Assembly: GCA_964395095.1 (NCBI GenBank)
Contig: CAYMZZ010000004.1
Location: 248,001-312,000, forward strand
Length of the DNA stretch: 64,000 bases
Source: CAYMZZ01 sp964395095
GTDB taxonomy: Bacteria > Bacteroidota > Bacteroidia > Chitinophagales > Chitinophagaceae
Reading direction: 5' to 3'
Each line of letters starts with the position of its first letter. The stretch's first letter is position 1. A program made the position numbers and the translations under genes. The notes beneath the pieces were generated by a model. That model saw only the letters and a program-made list of their open reading frames with translations. It made no database searches and was not told the DNA's origin. Below are positions 17,930-25,257 of the stretch, piece after piece.

Positions 17930-18032
17930 TAAATGCGGCGTGTGCCCCGGTACGAAGGAATGCAAGCTCTATTGAAAGGTTGGAGTTGTGCCAGGGTTTA
18001 TGTGCCTTGCAAATTTGCTTGCTTTGCGTAGG

Positions 18033-18872
18033 TTATTTCTTTTTCCCCTTGGTAATTTGTTTACGGGTCTTCGAGTCGGGTAAATAATTTTCAGATGAAA
18101 CAACTTTCTGTCCTGTCTTTGTTTCAAGGTCTCGTCTTGCTTTACCTGCCACTGCACCACCCTGCCTTGCTGCTTTTTTATTTTGAATAAACCCTTTTGG
18201 ATTTTGAGTTTTTACAATTGCTGTCGTCGAAGCTTCGCCTAACATTGAGAAAATAAGTTCAAGGTCATTCATGTGGTCACGGAGATTTTGACTTTTCAAA
18301 CCTTTTACTTTCTTGTGTTGAGATGGTGTCAAACCAAATGTAGCTTTTGAAATCTCTGCCGTCAGGATTGCATAATCTTTCTGTTCTTTTACACCTCTGT
18401 TTTTCCATTCCTCAGTAAGTTCTTCACGAATAGCAATGCTTCTCATTCGTTTTTCAACCCAGTCGTCAGGATAACCTTTGAGTTTGTATAGTTCTCTTGT
18501 GCGTTGTGTCGCCAGTTCGGGATTTTCAATTTCATCTAATCGGTCGGAGCCTACTTGTGCTAACCATAATTTGAAAGGCTCGGCTTTAGGTGATGGAATG
18601 GATTGTATGATACGCAAAAGCCCCTTAGCATCAGCTGCTTGTATCTTACGCCTCCTGCCGTCAGCCGCTTCCATTTCAACCAGGGGACAAATTGTCCCCC
18701 AGTTGGCATTCAACTGGGCATCACGCTTTTTCATCTTTTTGATGTAATCCTTAACATCTACCGTGTCTGTCAGGACTTCAATTACATCCTGAACAGAAAA
18801 ATACCATTTCTGTTCCTGCTCCTTCCATTCGGAACGAACTTTTTTATTCTCAAAAAGTTTAATGTTGCTCAT
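18033..18872 (-). CDS. Bro-N domain protein (phage antirepressor-like)
   Basis: This 279-residue protein opens with a Bro-N domain (IKLFENKKVRSEW, WYFSVQDVIEVLTD, DYIKKMKKRD, EAADGRRRKIQAADAKGLLRIIQSIPSPKAEPFKLWLA). The middle part (LTPSQHKKVKGLKSQNLRDHMNDLELIF) and the basic tail recur in chromosomal Bro-N proteins. Bro-N domains are DNA-binding modules of phage and virus antirepressors. No other phage genes are present, so it may be a relic or part of the accessory defence region. The ATG at 18872 fits the family N-terminus MSNIKLFE. Confidence 0.85.
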   Translation of the reverse strand: MSNIKLFENKKVRSEWKEQEQKWYFSVQDVIEVLTDTVDVKDYIKKMKKRDAQLNANWGTICPLVEMEAADGRRRKIQAADAKGLLRIIQSIPSPKAEPFKLWLAQVGSDRLDEIENPELATQRTRELYKLKGYPDDWVEKRMRSIAIREELTEEWKNRGVKEQKDYAILTAEISKATFGLTPSQHKKVKGLKSQNLRDHMNDLELIFSMLGEASTTAIVKTQNPKGFIQNKKAARQGGAVAGKARRDLETKTGQKVVSSENYLPDSKTRKQITKGKKK

Positions 18873-19144
18873 GGTTCAAATTTAGCAGGTTTTTGTTTGA
18901 TGAATATAGATTCAATCAAACCTATCCACACCATCACATCTACCACATTCCAAAGTTCTCTTCCCAAAGCAATTTTAAATAACGATTGAAATAGTATAGC
19001 TAAACAAACGTAAATGAAAATCCAGTTTTATTTCATGTTATCGTGATTTATTGGCTTAGCTATAAATAGCATACCGGTTCACTCAATCGTAAGACTAAAT
19101 GACAAAAGCCGCAAGCTACACTGCCAACGGCCTACACCTACACT

Positions 19145-19216
19145 TTACTCCTCAACCCGGATAATCAATAATTTCTTCATAGTGGTTACCTTTACATACT
19201 GTTCGGGTGTTCGCAT
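19145..19216 (-). pseudogene. SymE remnant with internal deletion
   Basis: Starting at the ATG inside the second hairpin copy, 23 codons read MRTPEQ ... KKLLIIRVEE and stop at 19145. The first five residues match SymE copy 1 (MRTPE) and the end KKLLI matches its C-terminus KKLLIT, while the conserved PEIKLCGNWL core is missing. This looks like a SymE gene that lost its middle. Confidence 0.5.
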
Positions 19217-19258
19217 ATGTTAGAAAATTTAAAATAGTCCGGCAATGCTGCGAACACC
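19206..19258 (-). repeat. second copy of the SymE hairpin element
   Basis: GGTGTTCGCA (19206-19215) and TGCGAACACC (19249-19258) match the arms at 17877-17929, again with a 33-nt loop. The loops are similar but not identical (TATTCTAAAG versus TATTTTAAAT on the minus strand). Confidence 0.65.
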
Positions 19259-19434
19259 CAAATGAATGGTCATGTACGGGACTCACACCCGCTCTCTGCC
19301 AGGTAAGATGAATAAATGCATTGTTTTCTTCAAGAACTCATTTAGGTATTCGCCTTACTAAGGTAGATCAGTGCCGGGCCTAAGGCAATGGTGTTTTCAC
19401 CGGAAGAAGTGGGAAAATTCTGGGGGCGAGTGGC

Positions 19435-19797
19435 AGTGGGTTTGCCATCAACTATAATGATGAACCCGGCGCGGCCGCGGGCAATGGCTTCAAAGAAGGC
19501 GAGGCCCTGCTCATCGCTGAGGGCGATTTTCAGCAGTGTGCTATCGGCGGCCCGCAGCAGCTCCACGCTGGCATGGGGCAGGGCCTGGCCCTGTTCGTTT
19601 AAAAGGCTCAGTTCAATTTTCCCCTGTGCCCGGGTGGCTATAGTTATCGCGCACAGCAACAAGCCCATCAACGCTCTTTTTATGATTGATCCGTTTTGCC
19701 CAAAAATGCAGAAAAACGAATCCGTTCGTAGGTGAATTAGGCCGGGAGGGGTAGGGCGGGCTCGGAGGGAAAGGGTGGCGGAAATTTACATGGGGAG
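19435..19797 (-). pseudogene. decayed partial copy of the TonB-type gene 5' end
   Basis: This segment matches the 5' end and upstream region of the barrel gene at 13325-15763 in the same orientation. It is missing 288 bp (parent 15263-15550), joined at the shared hexamer GCGGCC. The deletion is in frame, but the start codon is changed from ATG to ATA (cat to tat at the position matching 15761-15763) and the barrel domain is absent. Similarity continues past the start to about 19797 and then stops. It is a non-functional duplicate. Confidence 0.85.
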
Positions 19798-19845
19798 AAT
19801 TTGCAATATGACTTTGATCGCTTTGTGAATCGCGCAAGGCGAGAG

Positions 19846-20460
19846 TTATGGCTCAATTCCCAGTATTAACAATGGAACAGGGGGGCTATTCCGGCCTTGC
19901 CTCATTACATTATACACTTCACCTTCGTAATAGGCTACACCACTACTCATCTGTGCTTGCATTTTCTTGGTTGGAAGAATTTCGATTCCTAAATTGATAA
20001 CCCCACCTGAATAGAAAAGCATATGTTTCACAAACAAATCAAAGGCAACAAAAGCATACTTTCCAAACTGAACTTCAACTGCTATTTTATTTTTAACAAA
20101 GTCAGTTTGATTGTAGCTATAAATAGGTTCTTTTTCGCCATTCTGGATAAGAAATTCCTTTTGCTCTTTTGCAGACATCAGGACACTCTTCTCCATTAAT
20201 TCTCTGTTGAGAGTAATATAATAATTGTATCTGCTTTCAACCCATTGATGTTTATTGAATTCTTTATTGAATGCTTCATTCAATTCTATTGGCGAAAGTA
20301 GATTGTTGCCAATTTTTCTTTTTTCTTTGCTGACCTTAGTTCGAAACTCATTTGCATCGATGCTTGAAATTACTTGCTTAATCTCTTTATACAAGTCATT
20401 ATGATGAACGATCAGATATTCTTCTCCGTTCAAATGCGAATATTTTTGAGCAATTTTCAT
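19846..20460 (-). CDS. BglII/BstYI-like type II restriction endonuclease
   Basis: The 204-residue enzyme carries the active-site pattern D120-x8-E129-V-Q131 in TDFVKNKIAVEVQFGKYAF. BglII has Asp84, Glu93 and Gln95 with the same spacing, so this is a BglII-type PD-(D/E)XK nuclease; the family cuts GATC-centred sites such as AGATCT or RGATCY, but the exact site here is inference. The next part (FVAFDLFVKHMLFYSGGVINLGIEILP) is characteristic of the group. Its ATG overlaps the methyltransferase stop codon by one base (TAATG), so it is translated after the protecting enzyme. Confidence 0.87.
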   Translation of the reverse strand: MKIAQKYSHLNGEEYLIVHHNDLYKEIKQVISSIDANEFRTKVSKEKRKIGNNLLSPIELNEAFNKEFNKHQWVESRYNYYITLNRELMEKSVLMSAKEQKEFLIQNGEKEPIYSYNQTDFVKNKIAVEVQFGKYAFVAFDLFVKHMLFYSGGVINLGIEILPTKKMQAQMSSGVAYYEGEVYNVMRQGRNSPPVPLLILGIEP

Positions 20461-21425
20461 TAATGTCCGTTTGTTCCATTGCCGTTCGCAAATAGGAGCT
20501 CACTCCATTCTTTGGGAACCTGGGCAACTTTATCTTTTCCTGTCGGTTTGTGGATTGGCTTATTAATAGGTCTAATTTTTAACCGTCCTTCTTTAAGGTC
20601 CTCAATTCTTTGGGTGGCTATCTTGCAATACTCTTTTTCCTTTTCAATTCCCATTCCATGACGATTATTTTTAATCGCCCCAATAACAGTTGAACCTACT
20701 CCAGAAAATGGGTCAAGAACCCAACTACCTTCATTAGTTAATGCTAGGACACATCGTTCAACCAATTCAATCGGAAATTGACATGGATGGTCTGTTTTCT
20801 CAGGATGATTAGACTTTACATTAGGAATATCCCACATTGCTTTATCCCAGTCATTCTCAATTATTTCCCAAATATCACTCGGATTTTTTCCAAGGGGGTT
20901 GCCAGACGGCTGCCCTTTCTTGGGGCCTTTAAAATGTCGTTTGCCAGGATATTTGGAAGGAACTCTTACATTATCAAGATTGAAAATGTAATCATCAGAT
21001 TTACTAAACCAAAGCAATGTTTCATAGCGTCCGCTGAAACGATTGCTGGCATGAAGACCGTGGCCGAAATGCCATACGATACGGTTGCGGAGTTTTAGTC
21101 CATACTTCTTGAAAATTTGATAATAAAAAATGTCAAGCGGAAATATCTCACCTTTATCAACATAATTACCAACTTGCCAACATAAATTTCCCTTTTCAGA
21201 CAATGTCCTTACAAGTTCAGAAATAATTTCTTCTTGCGTTTCAAGATATTTCTCAATACTAGTCTTTGTTTCATATGATTTCCCCACGTTATAAGGTGGT
21301 GAAGTCAAAATGAGATCAAACCTTCCGTCATCTATCTCTTGAAGAACTTTCAAGCAATCACCGTTTTCAATTAGATACTCAGTGCTTTCGCTTATAATCT
21401 CAAATAATGGCTCTTTAACTCTCAT
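20460..21425 (-). CDS. site-specific DNA methyltransferase of the R-M pair
   Basis: This 321-residue enzyme has the catalytic motif IV TSPPY at residues 41-45 and the SAM-binding motif DPFSGVGS at 238-245, the order of beta-class amino-methyltransferases. The TSPPY form is most common in N4-cytosine enzymes, so N4-cytosine is favoured over N6-adenine, which is inference. It protects the host from the partner nuclease encoded immediately downstream. Start ATG 21425 places motif IV at the usual distance from the N-terminus. Confidence 0.9.
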   Translation of the reverse strand: MRVKEPLFEIISESTEYLIENGDCLKVLQEIDDGRFDLILTSPPYNVGKSYETKTSIEKYLETQEEIISELVRTLSEKGNLCWQVGNYVDKGEIFPLDIFYYQIFKKYGLKLRNRIVWHFGHGLHASNRFSGRYETLLWFSKSDDYIFNLDNVRVPSKYPGKRHFKGPKKGQPSGNPLGKNPSDIWEIIENDWDKAMWDIPNVKSNHPEKTDHPCQFPIELVERCVLALTNEGSWVLDPFSGVGSTVIGAIKNNRHGMGIEKEKEYCKIATQRIEDLKEGRLKIRPINKPIHKPTGKDKVAQVPKEWSELLFANGNGTNGH

Positions 21426-21496
21426 AATCTCATCCTAATTTGTTTAGTAAAGTTACATCTTAATGAATCTAAACAATTAAAATTATCCCCAATTTG

Positions 21497-21601
21497 TCAA
21501 CGACGAATTTTCTCGCTTTGATATTGAAACCGGTCTGCATCGGTTAATTTGGGATTAAGAAGTTTTGGTTTCAGTTCTTCTATCGTAGATTGTATTCTCA
21601 A
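21497..21601 (-). CDS. possible small ORF between SymE copy 2 and the methyltransferase
   Basis: A frame of 34 codons with a TTG start reads like charged coding sequence (IEELKPKLLNPKLTDADRFQ) and ends at 21497. It has no ATG and no recognised family. It may be a remnant of a gene once joined to SymE copy 2, or a chance frame. Confidence 0.22.
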   Translation of the reverse strand: MRIQSTIEELKPKLLNPKLTDADRFQYQSEKIRR

Positions 21602-21610
21602 CTCACTTGT

Positions 21611-21826
21611 TTAATTTCCGTCCTCAACAGTGATGGTAATTTTGTTTTGTTGTTGACTCACTTTTATTGTCTGACCATGTTTAAAGCCGATGCTCTTTAA
21701 CCATTTCCCGCAGAGACGTATTTCGGGGAATATGGCCGGGCAGCGGGAATTGACACGTTCAAAATATTTAGGATAGACTTTGAGATGCCTTTCCACTTTT
21801 GCCAGAGTATTTTTATTTTGCTTCAT
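21611..21826 (-). CDS. SymE-like toxin (copy 2)
   Basis: The 71-residue protein has the family core AIFPEIRLCGKWLKSIGF followed by QTIKVSQQQNKITITV, clearly related to copy 1 at 17678-17887. The ATG at 21826 is preferred over TTG 21832. It lies upstream of the R-M pair on the same strand and divergent from the XRE gene. SymE proteins cluster with type I restriction loci in enterobacteria; here the neighbour is type II. Confidence 0.82.
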   Translation of the reverse strand: MKQNKNTLAKVERHLKVYPKYFERVNSRCPAIFPEIRLCGKWLKSIGFKHGQTIKVSQQQNKITITVEDGN

Positions 21827-21837
21827 GACCAAAGTTT

Positions 21838-21877
21838 ATTTGCACTAAAATACAATATTAATGCATTTAGTGCAAAT
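21838..21877. promoter_or_regulatory. perfect 12-bp inverted repeat between SymE copy 2 and XRE gene
   Basis: ATTTGCACTAAA (21838-21849) and TTTAGTGCAAAT (21866-21877) are perfect complements separated by 16 bp in the 148-bp divergent gap. It could be an operator for the neighbouring XRE protein, a hairpin in the SymE leader, or both. Confidence 0.55.
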
Positions 21878-21974
21878 AATATTGCAGCGTACTACAATTA
21901 ATTAGTCTATTTCAATGATCCTCAATTGATTGTTGGATTCCGAATTTTGCAGGAAAAGTCAATAAATTAGCACT

Positions 21975-22184
21975 GTGTCGAAAATAACTTTGAATAGAAT
22001 TAAGTCTGTCTTGGCTGAAAAGAATAAGACCAGTAAGGATTTAGCTAGCCACCTTGGCAAAACCGAATCAACGATCTCTCGCTGGTGCACCAATGATGTA
22101 CAACCATCTATTGAAACCCTTTATGAGATTTCAAAATTCTTGAAAGTAGATATGCGGGAATTGCTGGTGTCAACAGAGAAGTGA
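21975..22184 (+). CDS. XRE-family helix-turn-helix regulator
   Basis: The 69-residue protein is a bare Xre/Cro DNA-binding domain (LAEKNKTSKDLASHLGKTESTISRWCTNDVQPSIETLYEISKFLKV). It uses a GTG start. Small Xre proteins next to type II R-M genes can act as C-type controllers of nuclease expression; here it is divergent from SymE copy 2 and the R-M pair, with a perfect inverted repeat in between. A role in controlling either is likely but not shown. Confidence 0.87.
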   Translation: MSKITLNRIKSVLAEKNKTSKDLASHLGKTESTISRWCTNDVQPSIETLYEISKFLKVDMRELLVSTEK

Positions 22185-22512
22185 TATTAAGATGCTATCG
22201 TGAAATCAGATGCTTGTACTTTCATTCTTTTAACTTTGACGAATAAAACTGTATTCTTACGACGATTGAAATGGAAAACAAGAAGAAATTTTTTGCCACA
22301 GCAATCCACCTTCAATGTATTTTTAGATATTTTTTCAAATAGATGAGAAAGCGATATGTGAAATTTTTATTGAAAAAGAATTAAGCTATCAAGATTTTCA
22401 AAATAGTTCTGGTGCGTCCTTCAGTTTTTTGCCTTTTCCTCGAACAAGACACATTTTTAGACGATTCTGAAGACTGCTCTCTGGACTATCCCGTAAATCA
22501 ATGTTGCGGGAG
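22185..22512. other. AT-rich gap with degenerate coding-like frames
   Basis: No intact gene. On the plus strand 22271-22342 reads MENKKKFFATAIHL and stops, and the adjacent frame continues IDEKAICEIFIEKELSYQDFQN up to a stop near 22466. The two pieces look like one frameshifted gene, but no family is recognised. Confidence 0.3.
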
Positions 22513-23382
22513 CTAAGTTTGAGACAGTTTATAAATTATTCTTTTGTATGTAATCATCTCTTGGTCTATAAAATCAGAATCGTTATAAAAAGCATTGTTG
22601 TCAAATCCATCTTTTTGAGTAAGGGAAAAGTCTTTTCGAATTTGATTGATAACCTTGATTCCAACTTCACTCATACTATTTCCTAATCCATAAGTACGAA
22701 CATTAACCCTTTCGGGCTTGTCTTTAAAAATCCCCAAAAAACGTCGTTCTTTTAATTGATAGACAGTTATCCATGTTCCGTTAACCTCCAAAAAAATTCT
22801 TTTTCTTTCAAGCATTGATCTTATTTGCTGCAAACGGATTTTTGTCTTTATTGTCACATTTTTATACTCCGAATTCCTGCGTATCCACTGAGCTAAAATA
22901 TCTATAACCATTTCATCTGTCCACTTCTCCTTTACTCTGTACTGATTATAAAGACTCTTATCGATTTGTGATAAATAGTTTGGTAGGCTGTTATCAGCTA
23001 AAGCAACCAAAAGCTTATATATATAGTCATGCTTTGTATCAGGTGACAGAACATAACCATTCTCAAAAAGATGTTTAATTAAAGCAAGGAATGCAACTCG
23101 CTTGTTACCGTTGTGAAATGGATGGTTTCTGATTATAGCAAAAACTAAAGTGGCACAATTTTTAAAAACAGTATCATACTTGTACCATCCGTTTGTACCA
23201 GTATGCTGGCGAAAAACTGCACTTTCTAATGAGTTCCTATTCTTTATTCCAGGAGGTTCAACCGGATCCATTTTATCAATAAGATGATAATTCTTAGATA
23301 GTAAGTCATGAAGATGAACTATGCAATCAGAGTTTAGTGTATAAATTTTTTGCTTGTTTGTAAGAATTATTTCTTCAATCAT
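22513..23382 (-). CDS. Doc/Fic-type death-on-curing protein with C-terminal extension
   Basis: This 289-residue protein has the motif HPFHNGNKR at residues 87-95, the Doc form of the Fic signature. Doc toxins are kinases that phosphorylate EF-Tu; true Fic enzymes have HPFxxGNGR. Doc proteins are normally about 125 residues; here the domain spans roughly 10-155, and a further 130 residues follow (for example KRIFLEVNGTWITVYQLKE and GNSMSEVGIKVINQI) with no recognised fold. No antitoxin gene precedes it. The product could be a toxin, or a fusion in which the extra domain supplies the antitoxin or target binding. Confidence 0.85.
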   Translation of the reverse strand: MIEEIILTNKQKIYTLNSDCIVHLHDLLSKNYHLIDKMDPVEPPGIKNRNSLESAVFRQHTGTNGWYKYDTVFKNCATLVFAIIRNHPFHNGNKRVAFLALIKHLFENGYVLSPDTKHDYIYKLLVALADNSLPNYLSQIDKSLYNQYRVKEKWTDEMVIDILAQWIRRNSEYKNVTIKTKIRLQQIRSMLERKRIFLEVNGTWITVYQLKERRFLGIFKDKPERVNVRTYGLGNSMSEVGIKVINQIRKDFSLTQKDGFDNNAFYNDSDFIDQEMITYKRIIYKLSQT

Positions 23383-23589
23383 TATATTGAATTTCCTGTT
23401 GTTGTGGTATAGAACGGACCTCCTAAACGTACCTGCATCAACGGCTATCTAATCCATTTCGTAAGTTATTTGTTAACCATTGCTCCCATTATTTACAAAG
23501 ATATTGTAGCAACCTAGTGAATTTTTCTGATTATTTGTATTGCGTGTAAAGGGTTAAAATTCAATAAATTAATTGTTAATTTGATGATT

Positions 23590-23883
23590 TTAATTATTAT
23601 TTCGCTCTTTATCAAACTGCACTAGAAAGTTTCTGATAATTTGCTTACATGTCGCCCCAAAATTGAGGAATAGCCAATAATAGACAACCAGGAGTCCTGA
23701 AGATGATAACAAAGAATCTAAAATACATAAATAACTTACTGGATGATTATTTCTAAGTCCCACCTTAGTAAGCAATTCAGCAGTGATTAGAAGAAAGAAA
23801 GATAGTAGGTATCGCAATTCACTACAATAGAGTCCAGCCAAGTCAATAAGCACACTTTTGAACTGAGTACTTTTAATGACCAA
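23590..23883 (-). CDS. putative small membrane protein, unknown
   Basis: A 97-residue frame with two hydrophobic segments (ELRYLLSFFLLITAELL and SGLLVVYYWLFLNFG) and a charged C-terminus FDKERNNN. No family is recognised and the base composition is AT-rich like its surroundings. It could be a chance frame; the hydrophobic pattern gives modest support. Confidence 0.35.
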   Translation of the reverse strand: MVIKSTQFKSVLIDLAGLYCSELRYLLSFFLLITAELLTKVGLRNNHPVSYLCILDSLLSSSGLLVVYYWLFLNFGATCKQIIRNFLVQFDKERNNN

Positions 23884-24690
23884 TAAATTAAGGTAGCCCA
23901 GAATTCACAAACGCGAAGCCTACCCGCCCATGAACCATATGAACATTAAAGCCTCTAGCATTCCATTGCGGTTAACCATAAAACAGTTCTTGAACCCCGC
24001 CCCCTACCACCCGTAAAGAGTTCCACCAATTTCCCCTCACTCAGGTTTTTCCGCAACTCCAATACTTCAAAACCTCCCTCCCTTCGCAGGTACTCCTGCT
24101 TTTTGCAGGCGGGAAAAGGACTGGTAAAGGATATCAGCTTAAGTATCCTCTCGCCATTGCTTCCTTTGTGGGGTAAGCTTAAGTAGGCGCATAGATGCAG
24201 GCTTGTACAACTAAACCAGAAAGTAGGAAGTTGGCTTTGGGTAGAAACTACAAAATAAAATCTGCGAAAATCTGCGCCGAAATCTGGGAAAATCTGCGGG
24301 AAACGCATCGGCACACTAAGCCTGTTCAAAGTTCAGGAAAGATTTCCCGCAGATTTTCGCAGATTTGTTTACGCAGATGTACGCAGATAGAGGATTGCGT
24401 TTTTGGTACCGCAGATAGAAGATCGGAGCGCTCTCTTTCTTTTATGCTATCATAGCGCCTGCCTCAGATGCACAACCCGCCCCGAGGGGGCGGGGAATTT
24501 TTTTTTGAACGCCTGCTACCCACCATGCACCCCTACGGGGTGCGCGCTACTGGCAGCCTATTTTGTGGACTCATGAATATGGACAATCTTCCAATCACCA
24601 TCAATCCTGTTCCATACATAGGTCAAAGCCCCTGAGCCGCGAGTGGATACCCTTCCCTCCTTCTGAGCCCGAACCGGCTTCAAACGCATG
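23884..24690. repeat. gene-free stretch: coding-like remnant, CGCAGAT element, GC hairpins
   Basis: Positions 23955-24190 on the minus strand read as a coherent 3' fragment (FTSPFPACKKQEYLRREGGFEVLELRKN) that I cannot name. Positions 24248-24390 hold a complete CGCAGAT inverted element: TCTGCGAAAATCTGCGCCG on one side and TTTCCCGCAGATTTTCGCAG on the other, with a centre containing CCTGTTCAAAG that is also found at 41000. Positions 24476-24545 carry two GC hairpins. No intact gene is seen. Confidence 0.65.
24476..24506 (+). terminator. strong hairpin with T run
   Basis: CCCGCCCC (24476-24483) pairs with GGGGCGGG (24487-24494) across a 3-nt loop and is followed by nine T residues. The shape is that of an intrinsic terminator on the plus strand, yet no plus-strand gene precedes it nearby, so it may belong to the repeat-rich DNA instead. 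Confidence 0.45.
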
Positions 24691-25209
24691 TTATCGTTTC
24701 CTCTTGCTTTCGATCAAGCTAACTATTTGTCTTTGGTTGCCGATCAGCAGTAACCCAACAACAATTTTTGCACCTGCCAAAACGGAATACGATATGCCTG
24801 GATTAGTTTGCCCGTAGGTCATTCGCTTCTCTTGGAAGTAATCGAATAACTGGCGGCACAGATTGGGTATCTCCTGTGCTACAATAAGTCCACCGATCAC
24901 AATTATTGAGATACTCAGAACAGTTGAACGATGAATATTCAGAGGAATAGTTTCCTGATCAAAACCTTTGTCAAGTTTCAGCTTTTCAATAATATAATCA
25001 GTTCTAAAAATGAGTTGATAGGAAACAAAAATATAGACAAGTAGGATGAGTACGGTGGATACCAGAGTCCAGATTGCTTCCCCTACAGCATTTGAATTGG
25101 TCATATAGAGAATGACCGAAAGAATTTGCGGAACTGATGCTAAAATGTCTTTAATGAAAAATATCCCGAGAATTTTCAGGATGATGTTGAATAAGCTTTT
25201 AGTGGTCAT
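24691..25209 (-). CDS. integral membrane protein, unknown
   Basis: The 172-residue product has about four hydrophobic spans (FNIILKILGIFFIKDIL, WTLVSTVLILLVYIFVSY, LSISIIVIGGLIVAQ, AGAKIVVGLLLIG) and a basic tail ESKRKR. I recognise no family. It is followed by the gene-free repeat region and preceded by the glycosylase gene on the same strand. Confidence 0.65.
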   Translation of the reverse strand: MTTKSLFNIILKILGIFFIKDILASVPQILSVILYMTNSNAVGEAIWTLVSTVLILLVYIFVSYQLIFRTDYIIEKLKLDKGFDQETIPLNIHRSTVLSISIIVIGGLIVAQEIPNLCRQLFDYFQEKRMTYGQTNPGISYSVLAGAKIVVGLLLIGNQRQIVSLIESKRKR

Positions 25210-25257
25210 GGTTGGGTGGGTGAGTTTTGATGGTTTTAAGCACTTTCTGTTCTCCGA

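Larger units (their letters stand above)
18873..19434. other. AT-rich gap with SymE remnant and hairpin
   Basis: No full gene is seen. The gap holds the mini-ORF 19145-19216 and the second copy of the SymE hairpin at 19206-19258. The rest, for example 18900-19080, is AT-rich and I recognise nothing in it. Confidence 0.55.

Noticed and set aside
24195..24455. 86-codon plus-strand frame
   Set aside because: It lies on the CGCAGAT element and its peptide (KIKSAKICAEIWENLRE) is the repeat read by chance.
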